In this document: positions 11,388 to 21,626 of the stretch, piece by piece
Layout: each line of letters starts with the position of its first letter
How positions within the stretch are numbered: the first letter of the stretch is position 1
Assembly (NCBI RefSeq): GCF_000003195.3
Contig: NC_012877.2
Span: 31,294,966 to 31,358,965, forward strand
Source: Sorghum bicolor
Lineage: Eukaryota; Streptophyta; Magnoliopsida; Poales; Poaceae
Direction of reading: 5' to 3'
DNA length: 64,000 bases
Notes under the pieces: model-generated
The model's database searches: none
What the model saw: only the letters and a program-made list of their open reading frames with translations
What the model was told of the DNA's origin: nothing
Made by a program: the position numbers and the translations under genes

Positions 11388-12670
11388 ATGGAAAACCAAG
11401 ATTCTAAATCAATCTACCAATTTGCAACACCTTCGGAAACTGACCTTTTACCATGGGAGTCATCACAGCCTATCCAAACATCCCAGTATAGGTTAAGTTC
11501 CAGGTTGATTGCCATGATTCAAAACCTATCTTTTTCAGGAAAGGAACACGAAAACCCTTACCTTGATATTAGAGATTTTGAGCAAACATGTGATTGTCTT
11601 CGCATTGAAGGCATTTCTGATAAAACTTTACGTTGGAAGCTTTTTCCTTTTTCTTTAAGGGGAGAAGCTAGACAATGGTATAATCAGAAGGTAAGTCAAC
11701 AACGAGGTGAATGGGGAGTTTTACGAGCCAACTTTTGTCTAGATTTTTATTCCCTTGACCGTATCGGTGACCTTAGACTCAAAGTCCTATCTTTTAAACA
11801 AAAAGATAATGAAACTTTGGGAAAATCCTGGAAACGTTTTTCTGATCTTTTAGAATCTGGTCCAAACCTTAATCTTGAAGACCCTGTTCTTTTATTTCAC
11901 TTTTTTCGAGGTCTTCAGAAAGATCATAAACAAATGCTACATACAATGTCTAGAGGTTCTTTCTTTCGCATCCCTACTGATGATGCTGGAGTGATCCTAG
12001 ATAGAATCCTAGAAGCTGAGATGGATAATACCCTTCATGATGAAACCCAGGAAGCCAAAGTAGACACTCTGCCAAATTCTCCATCTACTTTAGGTATCCC
12101 AAGTTCTGAGCCACAAAAGGAAGAAATTTCACCACCTGATTTCATGCTGGATATAGAATCTGATCTTTTTGCTGATTTCGAAACATCTTAAACTACCATT
12201 CTATTAACAGACCCCAAAACGACCATTTTAGCATTTGTTTGCCGACTGAACATCAATTGAGAGAGCTTATCTCAGTCATGAGTAGCGAGTGGTTGGAGGA
12301 GTCAGAGCTTTCCTCTGATGTGATCCGTTTGGACACACCCTCTATAACTATACGCTGTGCTTATGATTCTGATCGATTTGATGCTCTCTATAATCCTGTT
12401 GTGGGGATCAACATTATGTCCAAATCTTTTGCACTTAAATTATTTAGAAATTTGGTTTTAACTCCCACAACAAGGGTCATAAAGGAATCTACGGGACGAT
12501 TAGTGCCCAGTCTTGGAATTATTAATGTCCTACCTTTATTGGTAGAAGGCTCCATGGTTCATTTGAAATTTTATATCATTGATACATGGGACTTCGACCT
12601 GTTGATAGGACAACCTTTTAGAAGACTCCTTTATGAAGGTCATACTGGAAAGCTACACATTTCTTTTTGA
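11388..12670 (+). pseudogene. Athila-like gag and protease-like domain of A
   Basis: Gag starts at ATG 11388 (MENQDSKSIYQFATP). It contains the capsid-like core of Ty3/gypsy gags: FSLRGEARQWYNQ, then SFKQKDNETLGKSWKRF and HFFRGL. It has no zinc knuckle. The frame ends near 12191, where a related stretch in B stays open, and resumes in another frame at 12239-12670. That part is the protease-like domain, with ALYNPVVGINIMS and WDFDLLIGQPF. The expected catalytic D-S/T-G is replaced by N-P-V-V-G, as in B. A stop at 12668 ends it. Gag would form the particle that packages element RNA. Confidence 0.85.
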
Positions 12671-14090
12671 AAAACTTTTAAATTTCCCATAACAATTTCT
12701 CACTCCTTAAATAATAAGGCCGAGTCATATCTTTTGCCTGATCCTATGGAGGAGGTAAAGGCTGCATCTCTAGAGTTTTTAGAAGAACCAGACTTAGAAG
12801 ACGAAGCTCCTTTCTTCATAGAAGAAGAAGCTGAACCACGAACCTGAACCCTTAGATGAGTTTGCAGAAATGCCTAGACCTCCCATAGAGCTTAAAACTT
12901 TACCACCCGGTCTTATTTATGCTTTCCTAAACAATAATCTAGAGTTTCCTATGATCATTAGTGATAAACTCACTCAGGAGCAAACTCTGCGATTAATGAC
13001 CATTCTTGAGAAACATCACTCAGTTTTTGGCTACTCACTCCAAGATCTTATAAGAATCAGTCCTATGATTTGCACCCATCGTATTCCAACAGATCCTTCT
13101 GTTTCACCTTCTCGAGAGCCCCAACGTAGACTTAACAACACGATGAGAGAGGTAGTTAAAAAGGAAGTTATAAAGTTGCTGCATGCAGGGATTATATATC
13201 CTATGCCGCATAGTGAGTGGGTAAGTCCAGTTCAAGTTGTGCCTAAAAAGGGAGGCATGGCTATTATTATGAATGAAAAGAACGAGCTAATTCCGCAACG
13301 CACTGTCACAGGGTGGCGAATGTGCATAGACTATAGAAAACTAAACAAAGCCACGAGAAAGGATCATTTTCCTTTACCTTTCATAGATGAGATGCTAGAG
13401 CGATTAGCGAACCAATCGTTCTTCTGTTTCTTAGATGGATATTCAGGGTATCACCAGATCCCGATCCATCCCGATGATCAAAGCAAATCCACTTTTACAT
13501 GCCCATACGGAACTTATGCTTACCGTAGAATGTCTTTTGGGTTATGTAATGCACCAGCTTCTTTTCAAAGATGCATGATGTCTATATTTTCTGATATGAT
13601 TGAAGAGATTATGGAAGTTTTCATGGATGATTTCTCTGTATATGGAAAAACTTTTGATGGTTGTCTTGAAAACTTAGATAAGGTTTTGCAAAGATGTGAA
13701 GAAAAACACTTAATCCTTAATTGGGAAAAATGTCATTTTATGGTTAGGGAAGGAATAGTGCTGGGACACCTAGTGTCTGAAAGAGGTATTGAGGTAGACA
13801 AAGCAAAAATTGAAGTAATTGAACAACTACCTCCACCTGTGAACATAAAAGGAATTCGAAGCTTTCTTGACCATGCTGGTTTTTATCGCAGATTCATAAA
13901 AGATTTTTCATTTATTGCTAGACCACTTACTCTTTTGCTAGCCAAGGATGCTCCTTTCGAATTTGATGATGCATGTCTAACATCTTTCAATTTATTAAAG
14001 AAAGCACTCATCTCTGCACCAATCATTCAACCCCCTGATTGGTCGTTACCTTTTGAAATTATGTGTGATGCTAGTGATTTGCTGTGGGGG
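12671..14090 (+). pseudogene. Athila-like RT of A, truncated by D
   Basis: An acidic linker up to about 12850 carries the same one-base frame change as B (CCACGAACC near 12840). RT is then open from 12870. It has WVSPVQVVPKKGG, GWRMCIDYRKLNK and FFCFLDGYSGYHQI. The [17 protein letters not shown] stretch follows, then the catalytic [10 protein letters not shown] near 13620. Coding stops at the start of RNase H (MCDASD), with a base missing just before the D LTR begins at 14091. RNase H and integrase are absent from this side. Confidence 0.9.
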
Positions 14091-14649
14091 TGTTGATATT
14101 TGGTAACGCAATCAAAAAATGATCTGCAAACACACGGATATCGGTGAGCATTTCACCCAAGAGGTTATCCAGAGTATCGTATTTATATTTTTACCACAGG
14201 GAGAAAGGGTGCATCTGACTAACCAAATCTATTGCTACTACCCTTTAAGCTACAAAGAATGTTTCTCGATGTGAGCGATGTATAGAGAAGACTCCAACCG
14301 CAGTGTCGTTCTAACCTTGATAAGGATGATCTATTGTTTTATTGGGGAAGCTTACGGAATCTAGACACCAAAAAGGATGTTCGACCGGCACCTATAAACC
14401 CTACCCGTCCTGCTAACAAGATGTGGACTGCAAAGGTAACTCGGAAATGTCACGTTCCTTGCTACTACCACGGTCCAGCTAGTCAAGGGATATCTATGAG
14501 CACCCTAGCCCAAACACCACGTTTACGCTAGCAATGATTACTCTAAACTCTACCGGAAGAGATTAAAGTAAACTCATAAACCAAAGAACAATAAAACAAG
14601 AACTTACTAGAATTAGAAGTCGAATTACTGAAGAATCCTAGGAGCAAGC
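14091..14649 (-). mobile_element. LTR of element D, left part
   Basis: The reverse complement of the end of an A/B-type LTR, starting at the inverted end TGTTGATATTTGG. It continues at 29894 after the insertion of B. With 29894-30568 it makes about 1234 bp. The left flank is G-rich (14086-14090), but its partner duplication is outside the window. Confidence 0.9.
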
Positions 14650-15862
14650 TGTTGACGGTTCTTAAGTATCAATTTTAATTATCAAATAAACAAGAGGAAG
14701 GACCAATATGCAACTCACACATAGAATTAGGGTTTGATCTGACAGAATTCCATGAGTTTTGTTGTTTATCTATTTCTGCAGGGGGTTATCAGGAAATAAG
14801 GAAGAAAGGCCCACATGTCAGGATTACATAGAGATATCAACGCACCGCGTAATTTTACATCATCTAGAAGACTCCAGAAGCCACGAGACCGAAGCGGAGG
14901 CGAAGCTGGGCCAGGCCCAGGGCGCCCGCCCCCCTGCTGGAGCCAATTCAGGACTCCTTCGCTCGGGATATTCCACCGACCTATTGGATCAAGAAAAACA
15001 TAGTACCACCTCGGCTATCGACCCAAAAACGCATAGAAGGGGAGGACTATATAAGCAAGGCCCCTGGCCCCTGGAGAAGACATGAAGAAATTATCATAGA
15101 TTCTGAGGGGTGCCCTCGAAGGAAAACCTCTTCTCTAATTAATATTTCTTTTTAGGCTTAGCAATCAATGTAAGGTAGAAATAGATCTTCTAGTTTCTAC
15201 TAGATTGAGAGAGATAGAGTGGAGGTGTAGAGTGGAGGAAGCCCGGCCTGTCGGTGTCTACTCCAAGCTTGTACCTGCGGGATCAAGTTCTCCTAACCCG
15301 AAGCTTGCTCCTAGGATTCTTCAGTAATTCGACTTCTAAATTCTAGTAAGTTCTTGTTTTATTGTTCTTATGGTTTATGAGTTTACTTTAATCTCTTCGC
15401 GTAGAGTTTAGAGTAATCATTGCTGGCGTAAACGTGGTGTTTAGGCTGGGGTACTCATAGATATTCCCTGACTAGCTGGACCGTGGTAGTAGTGAGGAAC
15501 GTGACATTTCCGAGCTACCTTTGTAGATCACATCTCGTTAGCAGGAAGGATAGGGTTTATAGGTGCGGGTTGAACATCCTTTGTGGTGTCTAGATTCCGT
15601 TAGCCTCCCCATTAGAGCAGTAGATCATCCTTACCAAGGTTAGAAGGAGACTACAGTTGCAGTCTTCTCTATTTATCACTCACATCGAAAGACATTCTTT
15701 GTGCCTAAAGGTTAGTAGTAATAGACCGGTTAGTCAGATGCACTCTTTCTCCTAGTGGTAAAAAAAATAAATACGATACTCTGGATAATTTCCCGGGTGA
15801 AGTGCTCACCGATATCCGTGCGCTTGCGGATCAATTCCTTATTGCGTTCCCAAATATCAACA
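14650..15862 (+). repeat. 5' LTR of element B, 1213 bp
   Basis: TGTTGACGG to AAATATCAACA. U3 holds one GGGCGCCCGCCC box (14920-14931) and a TATATAA box at 15048-15054, followed by the GGCCCCTGGCCCC stretch typical of the family. A hairpin TAAAC/GTTTA with loop GTGGT lies at 15429-15443. Confidence 0.95.
15048..15054 (+). promoter_or_regulatory. TATA box of B 5' LTR
   Basis: TATATAA in the LTR, with the GC-rich 12-mer box upstream. Equivalent boxes lie at 10451 (A), 31149 (H, TATAAAA), 34001 (E1, TATAAATA) and 47880 (F, TATAAAA). It is the presumed start of the U3/R boundary; the transcription start itself cannot be seen. Confidence 0.7.
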
Positions 15863-15870
15863 AGCATTTC

Positions 15871-15888
15871 TGGCGCCGTTGCCGGGGA
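15871..15888 (+). other. Primer-binding site of B, tRNA-Asp
   Basis: TGGCGCCGTTGCCGGGGA lies eight bases after the LTR end. It is the complement of the 3' end of plant tRNA-Asp(GUC) including CCA. This primer is known for Athila-type elements, and the site is intact here. Confidence 0.92.
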
Positions 15889-15995
15889 GAAAGACGGTTG
15901 CTGAGATAACCTGTGTCTTGCTATTAGCTTGTATCTATACTTTTATCTTTTCTTATCTTTTATATTCTTTATTTATTTTTCTTTACTCTTACCTT

Positions 15996-17456
15996 ATGGA
16001 AAACCAAAATTCTAAATCGATCCATGAGTCTGCAATCCCTTTAGCAACTGACCTTTTACCATGGGAATCATCACAGCCTATCCAAACACCCCAGTATAAG
16101 TTAAGTTCTAGGTTAATTGCCATGATTCAAAACTTATCTTTTTCGGGAAAGGAAGACGAAAACCCTTACCTTCATATTAGAGATTTTGAGCAAACATGTG
16201 ATTGTCTTCGCATTGAAGGCATTTCTGATAAAACTTTACGTTGGAACCTTTTTCCTTTTTCTCTAAGGGGAGAAGCTAGACAATGGTACAGTCAGAAGGT
16301 AAGTCAACAACAAGGTGAATGGGGAGTTTTACGAGCCAACTTTTGTCTAGATTTCTATTCCCTTGACCGTATAGCCGACCTTAGACTCGAAGTCCTATCT
16401 TTTAAACAAAAAGATAATGAAACTTTGGGAAAATCCTGGAAACGTTTTTCTGATCTTTTAGAATCTGGTCCAAACCTTAATCTTGAAGACCCTGTTCTTT
16501 TATTTCACTTTTTTCGAGGTCTTCAGAAAAATCACAAACAAATGCTGCACACAATGTCTAGAGGTTCTTTCTTTCGCATCCCTGCTGATGAAGCAAGAGT
16601 AATCCTAGATAGAATCCTAGAAGCTGAGATGGATAATACCCTTCATGATGAAACCTACGAAGCCGAAGTAGACACTCTGCCAAATTCTTCATCTACTTTA
16701 GCTATCCCAAGTTCTGAGCCACAAGAGGAAGAAATTCCACTACCGGACTTCATGCTGGATATAGAATCCGATCTTTTTGCCGATTTTGGAAATATTTCAA
16801 ACTACCATTCTATTGACAAACCCCAAAATGGCCAGTATAGGATTTATTTACCAAGTGAATATCAATTGAGAGAGCTTATCTCAGTAATGAGTAGCGAATG
16901 GTTGGAGGAATCAGAGCTTTCCTCTGATGTGATCCGTTTGGACACACCCTCTATAACTATACGCTGTGCTTATAATTCTGATCGATTTAATGCTCTCTAT
17001 AATCCTGTTGTGGGGATCAACATTATGTCTGAATCCTTTGCACTTAAACTATTTAAAAATCTTATCTTAACCCCCACAACAAAGGTCATAAAGGAATCTT
17101 CGGGACGAGTAGTCCCCAGTCTTGGAATTACTAATGTCCTACCTCTTACAGTAGAAGGCTCCATGGTTCCCTTGAACTTCTATATCTTTGATACATGGGA
17201 CTTCGACCTGTTAATAGGACAACCTTTTAGAAGACTCCTTTATTAAGGTCATACTGGAAGGCTACACATTTCTTTTGGAAAAACTTTTCAATTCCCAATA
17301 ATAATTTCACACTCCATAAATAATAAGGCCGAGTCATATCTTTTGCCTGATCCTATGGAGGAGGTAAAGGCTGCATCTCTAGAGTTTTTAGAAGAACCAG
17401 ACTTAGAAGACGAAGCTCCTTTCTTCATAGAAGAAGAAGCTGAACCACGAACCTGA
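15996..17456 (+). pseudogene. Athila-like gag-protease of B, one nonsense codon
   Basis: The ATG at 15996 is chosen because A starts at the same place and the frame upstream is leader. Residues 1-270 are gag, with FSLRGEARQWYSQ and FKQKDNETLGKSWKRF and no zinc knuckle. An acidic linker follows, then a protease-like domain near residues 320-415, with ALYNPVVGINIMS and FDLLIGQPF. The frame has a TAA at 17244, where A has GAA. Beyond it the reading continues through an acidic tail (FFIEEEAEP) to TGA at 17454, where pol continues in the +1 frame. The missing catalytic Asp is shared with A, so it is not a private mutation. Confidence 0.88.
17442..17456 (+). other. Protease-RT frame change shared by A and B
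   Basis: In GAACCACGAACCTGA the upstream frame reads GAA CCA CGA ACC TGA. The RT frame lies one base downstream and is open here, with its nearest upstream stop at 17428. Element A has the same bases and the same shift. It is either an inherited one-base insertion or a +1 recoding site at CCA-CGA; see findings. Confidence 0.5.
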
Positions 17457-17478
17457 ACCCTTAGATGAGTTTGCAGAA

Positions 17479-19197
17479 ATGCCTAGACCTCCCATAGAGC
17501 TTAAAACTTTACCACCCGGTCTTATTTATGCTTTCCTAAACAATAATCTAGAGTTCCCTATGATCATTAGCGATAAACTCACTCAGGATCAAACTCTGCA
17601 ATTAATGACCATTCTTGAGAAACATCACTCAGTTTTCGGCTACTCACTTCAAGATCTTACAGGAATCAGTCCTATGATTTGTACCCATCGTATTCCAACA
17701 GATCCTTCTGTTACACCCTCTCGAGAACCCCAATGTAGACTTAACAATACTATGAGAGAGGTAGTTGAAAAGGAAGTTATAAAGTTGCTGCATGCAGGGA
17801 TTATATATCCTGTGCCGCACAGTGAGTGGGTAAGCCCAGTACAAGTTGTGCCTAAAAAGGGAGGCATGACAGTTATTATGAATGAAAAGAATGAGCTAAT
17901 TCCGCAACGCACCGTCACAGGATGGCGGATGTGCATAGACTATAGAAAATTAAACAAAGCCACGAGAAAGGATCACTTTCCTTTACCTTTCATAGATGAG
18001 ATGCTAGAGCGGTTAGCAAACCATTCATTCTTTTGTTTATTGGATATTCAGGGTATCACCACATCCCGATCCATCCCGATGATCAAAGTAAAACCACTTT
18101 TACATGCCCTTATGGAACTTATGCTTACCGTAGAATGTCTTTTGGGTTATGTAATGCACCAGCTTCTTTTCAAAGATGCATGATGTCTATATTTTCTAAT
18201 ATGATTGAAGAGATTATGGAAGTTTTCATGGATGATTTCTCTGTTTATGGAAAACCTTTTGATAGTTGTCTTGAAAACTTAGACAAGGTTTTGCAAAGAT
18301 GTGAAGAAAAGCACTTAATCCTTAATTGGGAAAAATGTCATTTTATGGTTAGGGAAGGAATAGTGCTAGGACACTTAGTGTCTGAAAGAGGTATTGAGGT
18401 AGACAAAGCTAAAATTGAAGTAATTGAACAACTACCTCAACCTGTGAACATAAAAGGAATTCGAAGCTTTCCTGGCCATGCTGGTTTTTATCGTAGATTC
18501 ATAAAAGATTTTTCATTTATTGCTAGACCACTTACTCTTTTGCTAGCCAAGGATGCTCCTTTCGAATTTGATGATGCATGTCTAACATCTTTCAATTTAT
18601 TAAAGAAAGCACTCATCTCTGCACCAATCATTCAACCCCCTGATTGGTCGTTGCCTTTTGAAATTATGTGTGATGCTAGTGATTATGCTGTGGGGGCAGT
18701 ATTAGGACAAACTAAAAATAAGAAGCATCATGCAATTGCTTATGCCAGTAAAACTTTCACAGGAGCTCAACTTAATTATGCAACCACTGAAAAAGAGCTT
18801 CTGGCTGTTGTCTTTGCCATTGATAAATTTAGATCTTATTTAGTTGGAGCTAAAATAATTGTTTACACTGATCATGCTGCACTAAAATATTTGCTCACTA
18901 AAAAAGATGCTAAACCTCGCCTGATTAGATGGATTTTATTACTCCAAGAATTTGACTTAGAAATAAAAGATAAAAAGGGAGTAGAAAATTCTGTTGCTGA
19001 TCACCTGTCTAGAATGTATTTTAAGAGTCCACAGGAAACCCCCATCAATGATTCACTCCGGGACGACATGCTCTACGGGATTAACAGGTCTGACCCCTGG
19101 TATGCAGATATTGTTAATTTTATGGTTTCAGGGTATGTACCACCAGGAGCAAACAAGAAGAAGCTTACTCAAGAAAGTCGATCACATATATGGGATG
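17479..19197 (+). pseudogene. Athila-like RT and RNase H of B, frameshifted
   Basis: RT begins near MPRPPIELKTLPPG. It has WVSPVQVVPKKGG, GWRMCIDYRKLNK and, after a 4-base deletion near 18045 that shifts the frame, [13 protein letters not shown]. The catalytic [10 protein letters not shown] follows near 18225-18250. RNase H follows with [31 protein letters not shown] and [11 protein letters not shown], then DHLSRM. Here A would resemble an intact version, because it lacks the 4-base deletion. The frame ends at 19197, where minus-strand element C inserted; coding resumes in frame at 25139. Confidence 0.92.
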
Positions 19198-20316
19198 TGA
19201 TGCGAACCCGCTAGGGTTTTTGGCCTGATCTTTCGATGAGAGGCGCTGGATAACTCGATTAGTGGATGGAGATGACGTTCACGGCCCGACTACAGCCCTC
19301 AAGACCGCGCCTTAGCAACCGATACACCATGTCCAACAGCCGTCACGATCTTGTGGAGCGCGACAACCAGCCCCTAGGGCTCCCGTCCTGCAAGCAATCG
19401 AAGAACTAGCAAGAACGAGGAAACAAGCACTGAATTTGCAAGATGAATTGAAAGTTTTAAACTGAATCTTAATCAACAATGGGGTTCCGAAGACAAGGAG
19501 ACGGGCGGCTGATCCTGCACGCGCGCCTACAAGCAAGTAGCGAAGGCTAAACTTGATATAAACAAAACCCAGTTGTTCATGGCGGCTCTAGATGTAAATA
19601 AATAGAGGGGAGGACGACCAAAGGGGTGCTAGAGTCGTCCTCCAACCCTAGGACGCGTCCCTAATGGACTCAACTTGATACATGGGCCATTGGTCCAAAA
19701 TAGGGTGACGCAGCACCAAAACAGAAAAAGGTGTCGGCACGAAAACAAGGACTGCGCCCGACTCATAAGCTGCATAGATATGTGGTTGGACCCATTGGAA
19801 AGTACACTTCATGAGCTTTCCAACAAGTATAGGAACGTCCCAGTTGGAGTCCATATGACGCCGTGGTGATCCATACAAGTTAGAGTTTTTTTCCAGTCCG
19901 AATCCAACTCCCAAAATGTGTTGGGTTTGGACTCTTTGTTTCTTTGCTTTAGAAGCGACGTGGTAACTTGATAGAGGATGTTGTGGAGGCTTGGACCTGA
20001 TCTCCAATCACCTTTATTAAGTTATCACTCTTCCCATATGCAATCAGCCCTTGAAGTTGGTGTTGCCTCAAATTCTGAATGCAGTTGAACCTTCCCTTGC
20101 TGATCTTGTCCATTATTCTTGAGCAACACGAAAGTGCACGTGTCTCCATTGTCTAAATATGATTGACAAGAGTTTAAAGCTGAACTTACTTGAAGGTTGA
20201 GTTGACGGGCACGAGCACGAGTAAGAGGACCAGCTATAGGTTGTGTCGGAGAGGATGTAGGATATGTATCGCTGGTGGATGTAGGATATGTATCGCTGGT
20301 GTTGATGTCCTCATCA
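19198..20316 (-). repeat. 3' LTR of element C (left copy)
   Basis: 1119 bp, from TGATGCGAACCC to CCTCATCA on the plus strand. About 97 codons at the end of the pol frame lie inside it (20025-20316), including GPLTRARARQLN. Confidence 0.95.
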
Positions 20317-21626
20317 TCCTCCCTTTCTTGCATTTGAGTCGTCCTCGACTCAAGCTCATCTTCCTCACCCAAATAAGGCTTCAATTCTGCAATGTTAAAT
20401 GTGGGACTAACCCCAAAATCTGCAGGAAGATCAAGCTTATATGCATTCTCATTAATTCGTTGCAGCACTTTAAAAGGACCATCAGCTCTAGGCATCAATT
20501 TGGATTTTCTCAGTTCTGGAAATCTATCTTTTCGCAAATGCATCCAAACCAAATCCCCAGGTTCCAGAATCAATTGCTTTCTACCTTTATCTCCCAATTT
20601 CATACGAATCTGGTGGTACCCACTACGTAAATCAACTTTTGAAAACACAACAGCACCACTCAGTTCATCTAGCATATCATCTAATCGTGGAATAGGGTGT
20701 CGATATCGAATGGTGATATTATTAATAGCTCTACAATTAACACACATACGCCATGTTCCATCTTTCTTAGGCACTAAAATTACTGGAACAGCACAAGGAC
20801 TAAGAGATTCTTGGACATAACCTTTGTCTAGTAGTTCTTGCACTTGTCGCTGAATTTCCTTTGTTTCCTCCGGGTTTGTCCTGTATGGTGCACGATTTGG
20901 CAAAACTGATCCAGGAATAAGATCAATTTGGTGCTCAATCCCATGTAGTGGAGGCAGCCCCGCTGGTACCTCACTTGGAAACACATCAGAATACTCCTGC
21001 AAAACGTTAGCAACAGCAGGGGGCAAAGAACATTGCATATCCTCAATTGAAATCAAAGCATCCTTGCATATCAAAGCATAAGCAACAGAAGTGGATGCAT
21101 TGAACTCATTAATATCTGATTTGGTAGCTATCATACAACGTCCTTTCAGTTTTATCTCATCTTTGTTACCAATTACAGATTTATCATTTTTATTGCTCTT
21201 GCTCTTTGCTTTAGTAGCCCTAGCAACATCAGTTTGCATAATAGTTTCAGGGGACATAGGATGCAACACAATTTTGCGATCATGGTATAGAAAAGAATAC
21301 TGATTTGATCTACCATGATGCATAGAATCTCTATCAAATTGCCAAGGTCTACCTAGCAGAATGTTACAAGCTTGCATAGGCACAACATCACATTCAACAA
21401 TATCTTTGTAGGATCCGATGGAAAAATTAATTCTCACAAGTCTAGTTACCTTTGCCTTACCACTGTTGTTCAGCCATTGGATGTAGTAGGGATGCGGGTG
21501 TGGTTTGGTGTTGAGGGCAAGCTTCTGCACCATATCGCTGCTTGCCAAGTTGTTGCAGCTACCTCCATCAATGATCATGCGACAAGAACGCTCTTTGATG
21601 ACACACTTTGTTTGGAATAAAATGTG
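20025..21626 (-). CDS. Chimeric protease/RT-N/integrase-C ORF of element C
   Basis: It is open from the gag stop (21627) to 20025 in the gag frame. Order: protease (MIIDGGSCNN, then CNILLGRPW), a spacer, RT fingers and early palm ([43 protein letters not shown]). It then switches directly at GDKGRK to the integrase tail (LEPGDLVWMHLRKDRFP, GPFKVL, FGVSPTFNIAELKPYLG). The catalytic YxDD box of RT, RNase H and the DDE core are missing. The join keeps the frame and lies in a repeated GGAGATAAAG-like string, so microhomology deletion or template switching is likely. The protease may still act; RT and integrase cannot. Confidence 0.88.
   Translation of the reverse strand, partial: HILFQTKCVIKERSCRMIIDGGSCNNLASSDMVQKLALNTKPHPHPYYIQWLNNSGKAKVTRLVRINFSIGSYKDIVECDVVPMQACNILLGRPWQFDRDSMHHGRSNQYSFLYHDRKIVLHPMSPETIMQTDVARATKAKSKSNKNDKSVIGNKDEIKLKGRCMIATKSDINEFNASTSVAYALICKDALISIEDMQCSLPPAVANVLQEYSDVFPSEVPAGLPPLHGIEHQIDLIPGSVLPNRAPYRTNPEETKEIQRQVQELLDKGYVQESLSPCAVPVILVPKKDGTWRMCVNCRAINNITIRYRHPIPRLDDMLDELSGAVVFSKVDLRSGYHQIRMKLGDKGRKQLILEPGDLVWMHLRKDRFPELRKSKLMPRADGPFKVLQRINENAYKLDLPADFGVSPTFNIAELKPYLGEEDELESRTTQMQEREDDEDINTSDTYPTSTSDTYPTSSPTQPIAGPLTRARARQLNLQVSSALNSCQSYLDNGDTCTFVLLKNNGQDQQGKVQLHSEFEATPTSRADCIWEE

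Larger units (their letters stand above)
10029..14090 (+). mobile_element. Athila-like element A, 5' half
   Basis: A 5' LTR (10029-11253), primer-binding site, gag, protease-like domain and most of RT, cut at 14090 by the LTR of element D. The 3' half would lie beyond the right end of the window. It closely matches element B but has separate lesions, so it is another copy of the same family. It lies inside integrase of Tat remnant T1. Confidence 0.9.
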
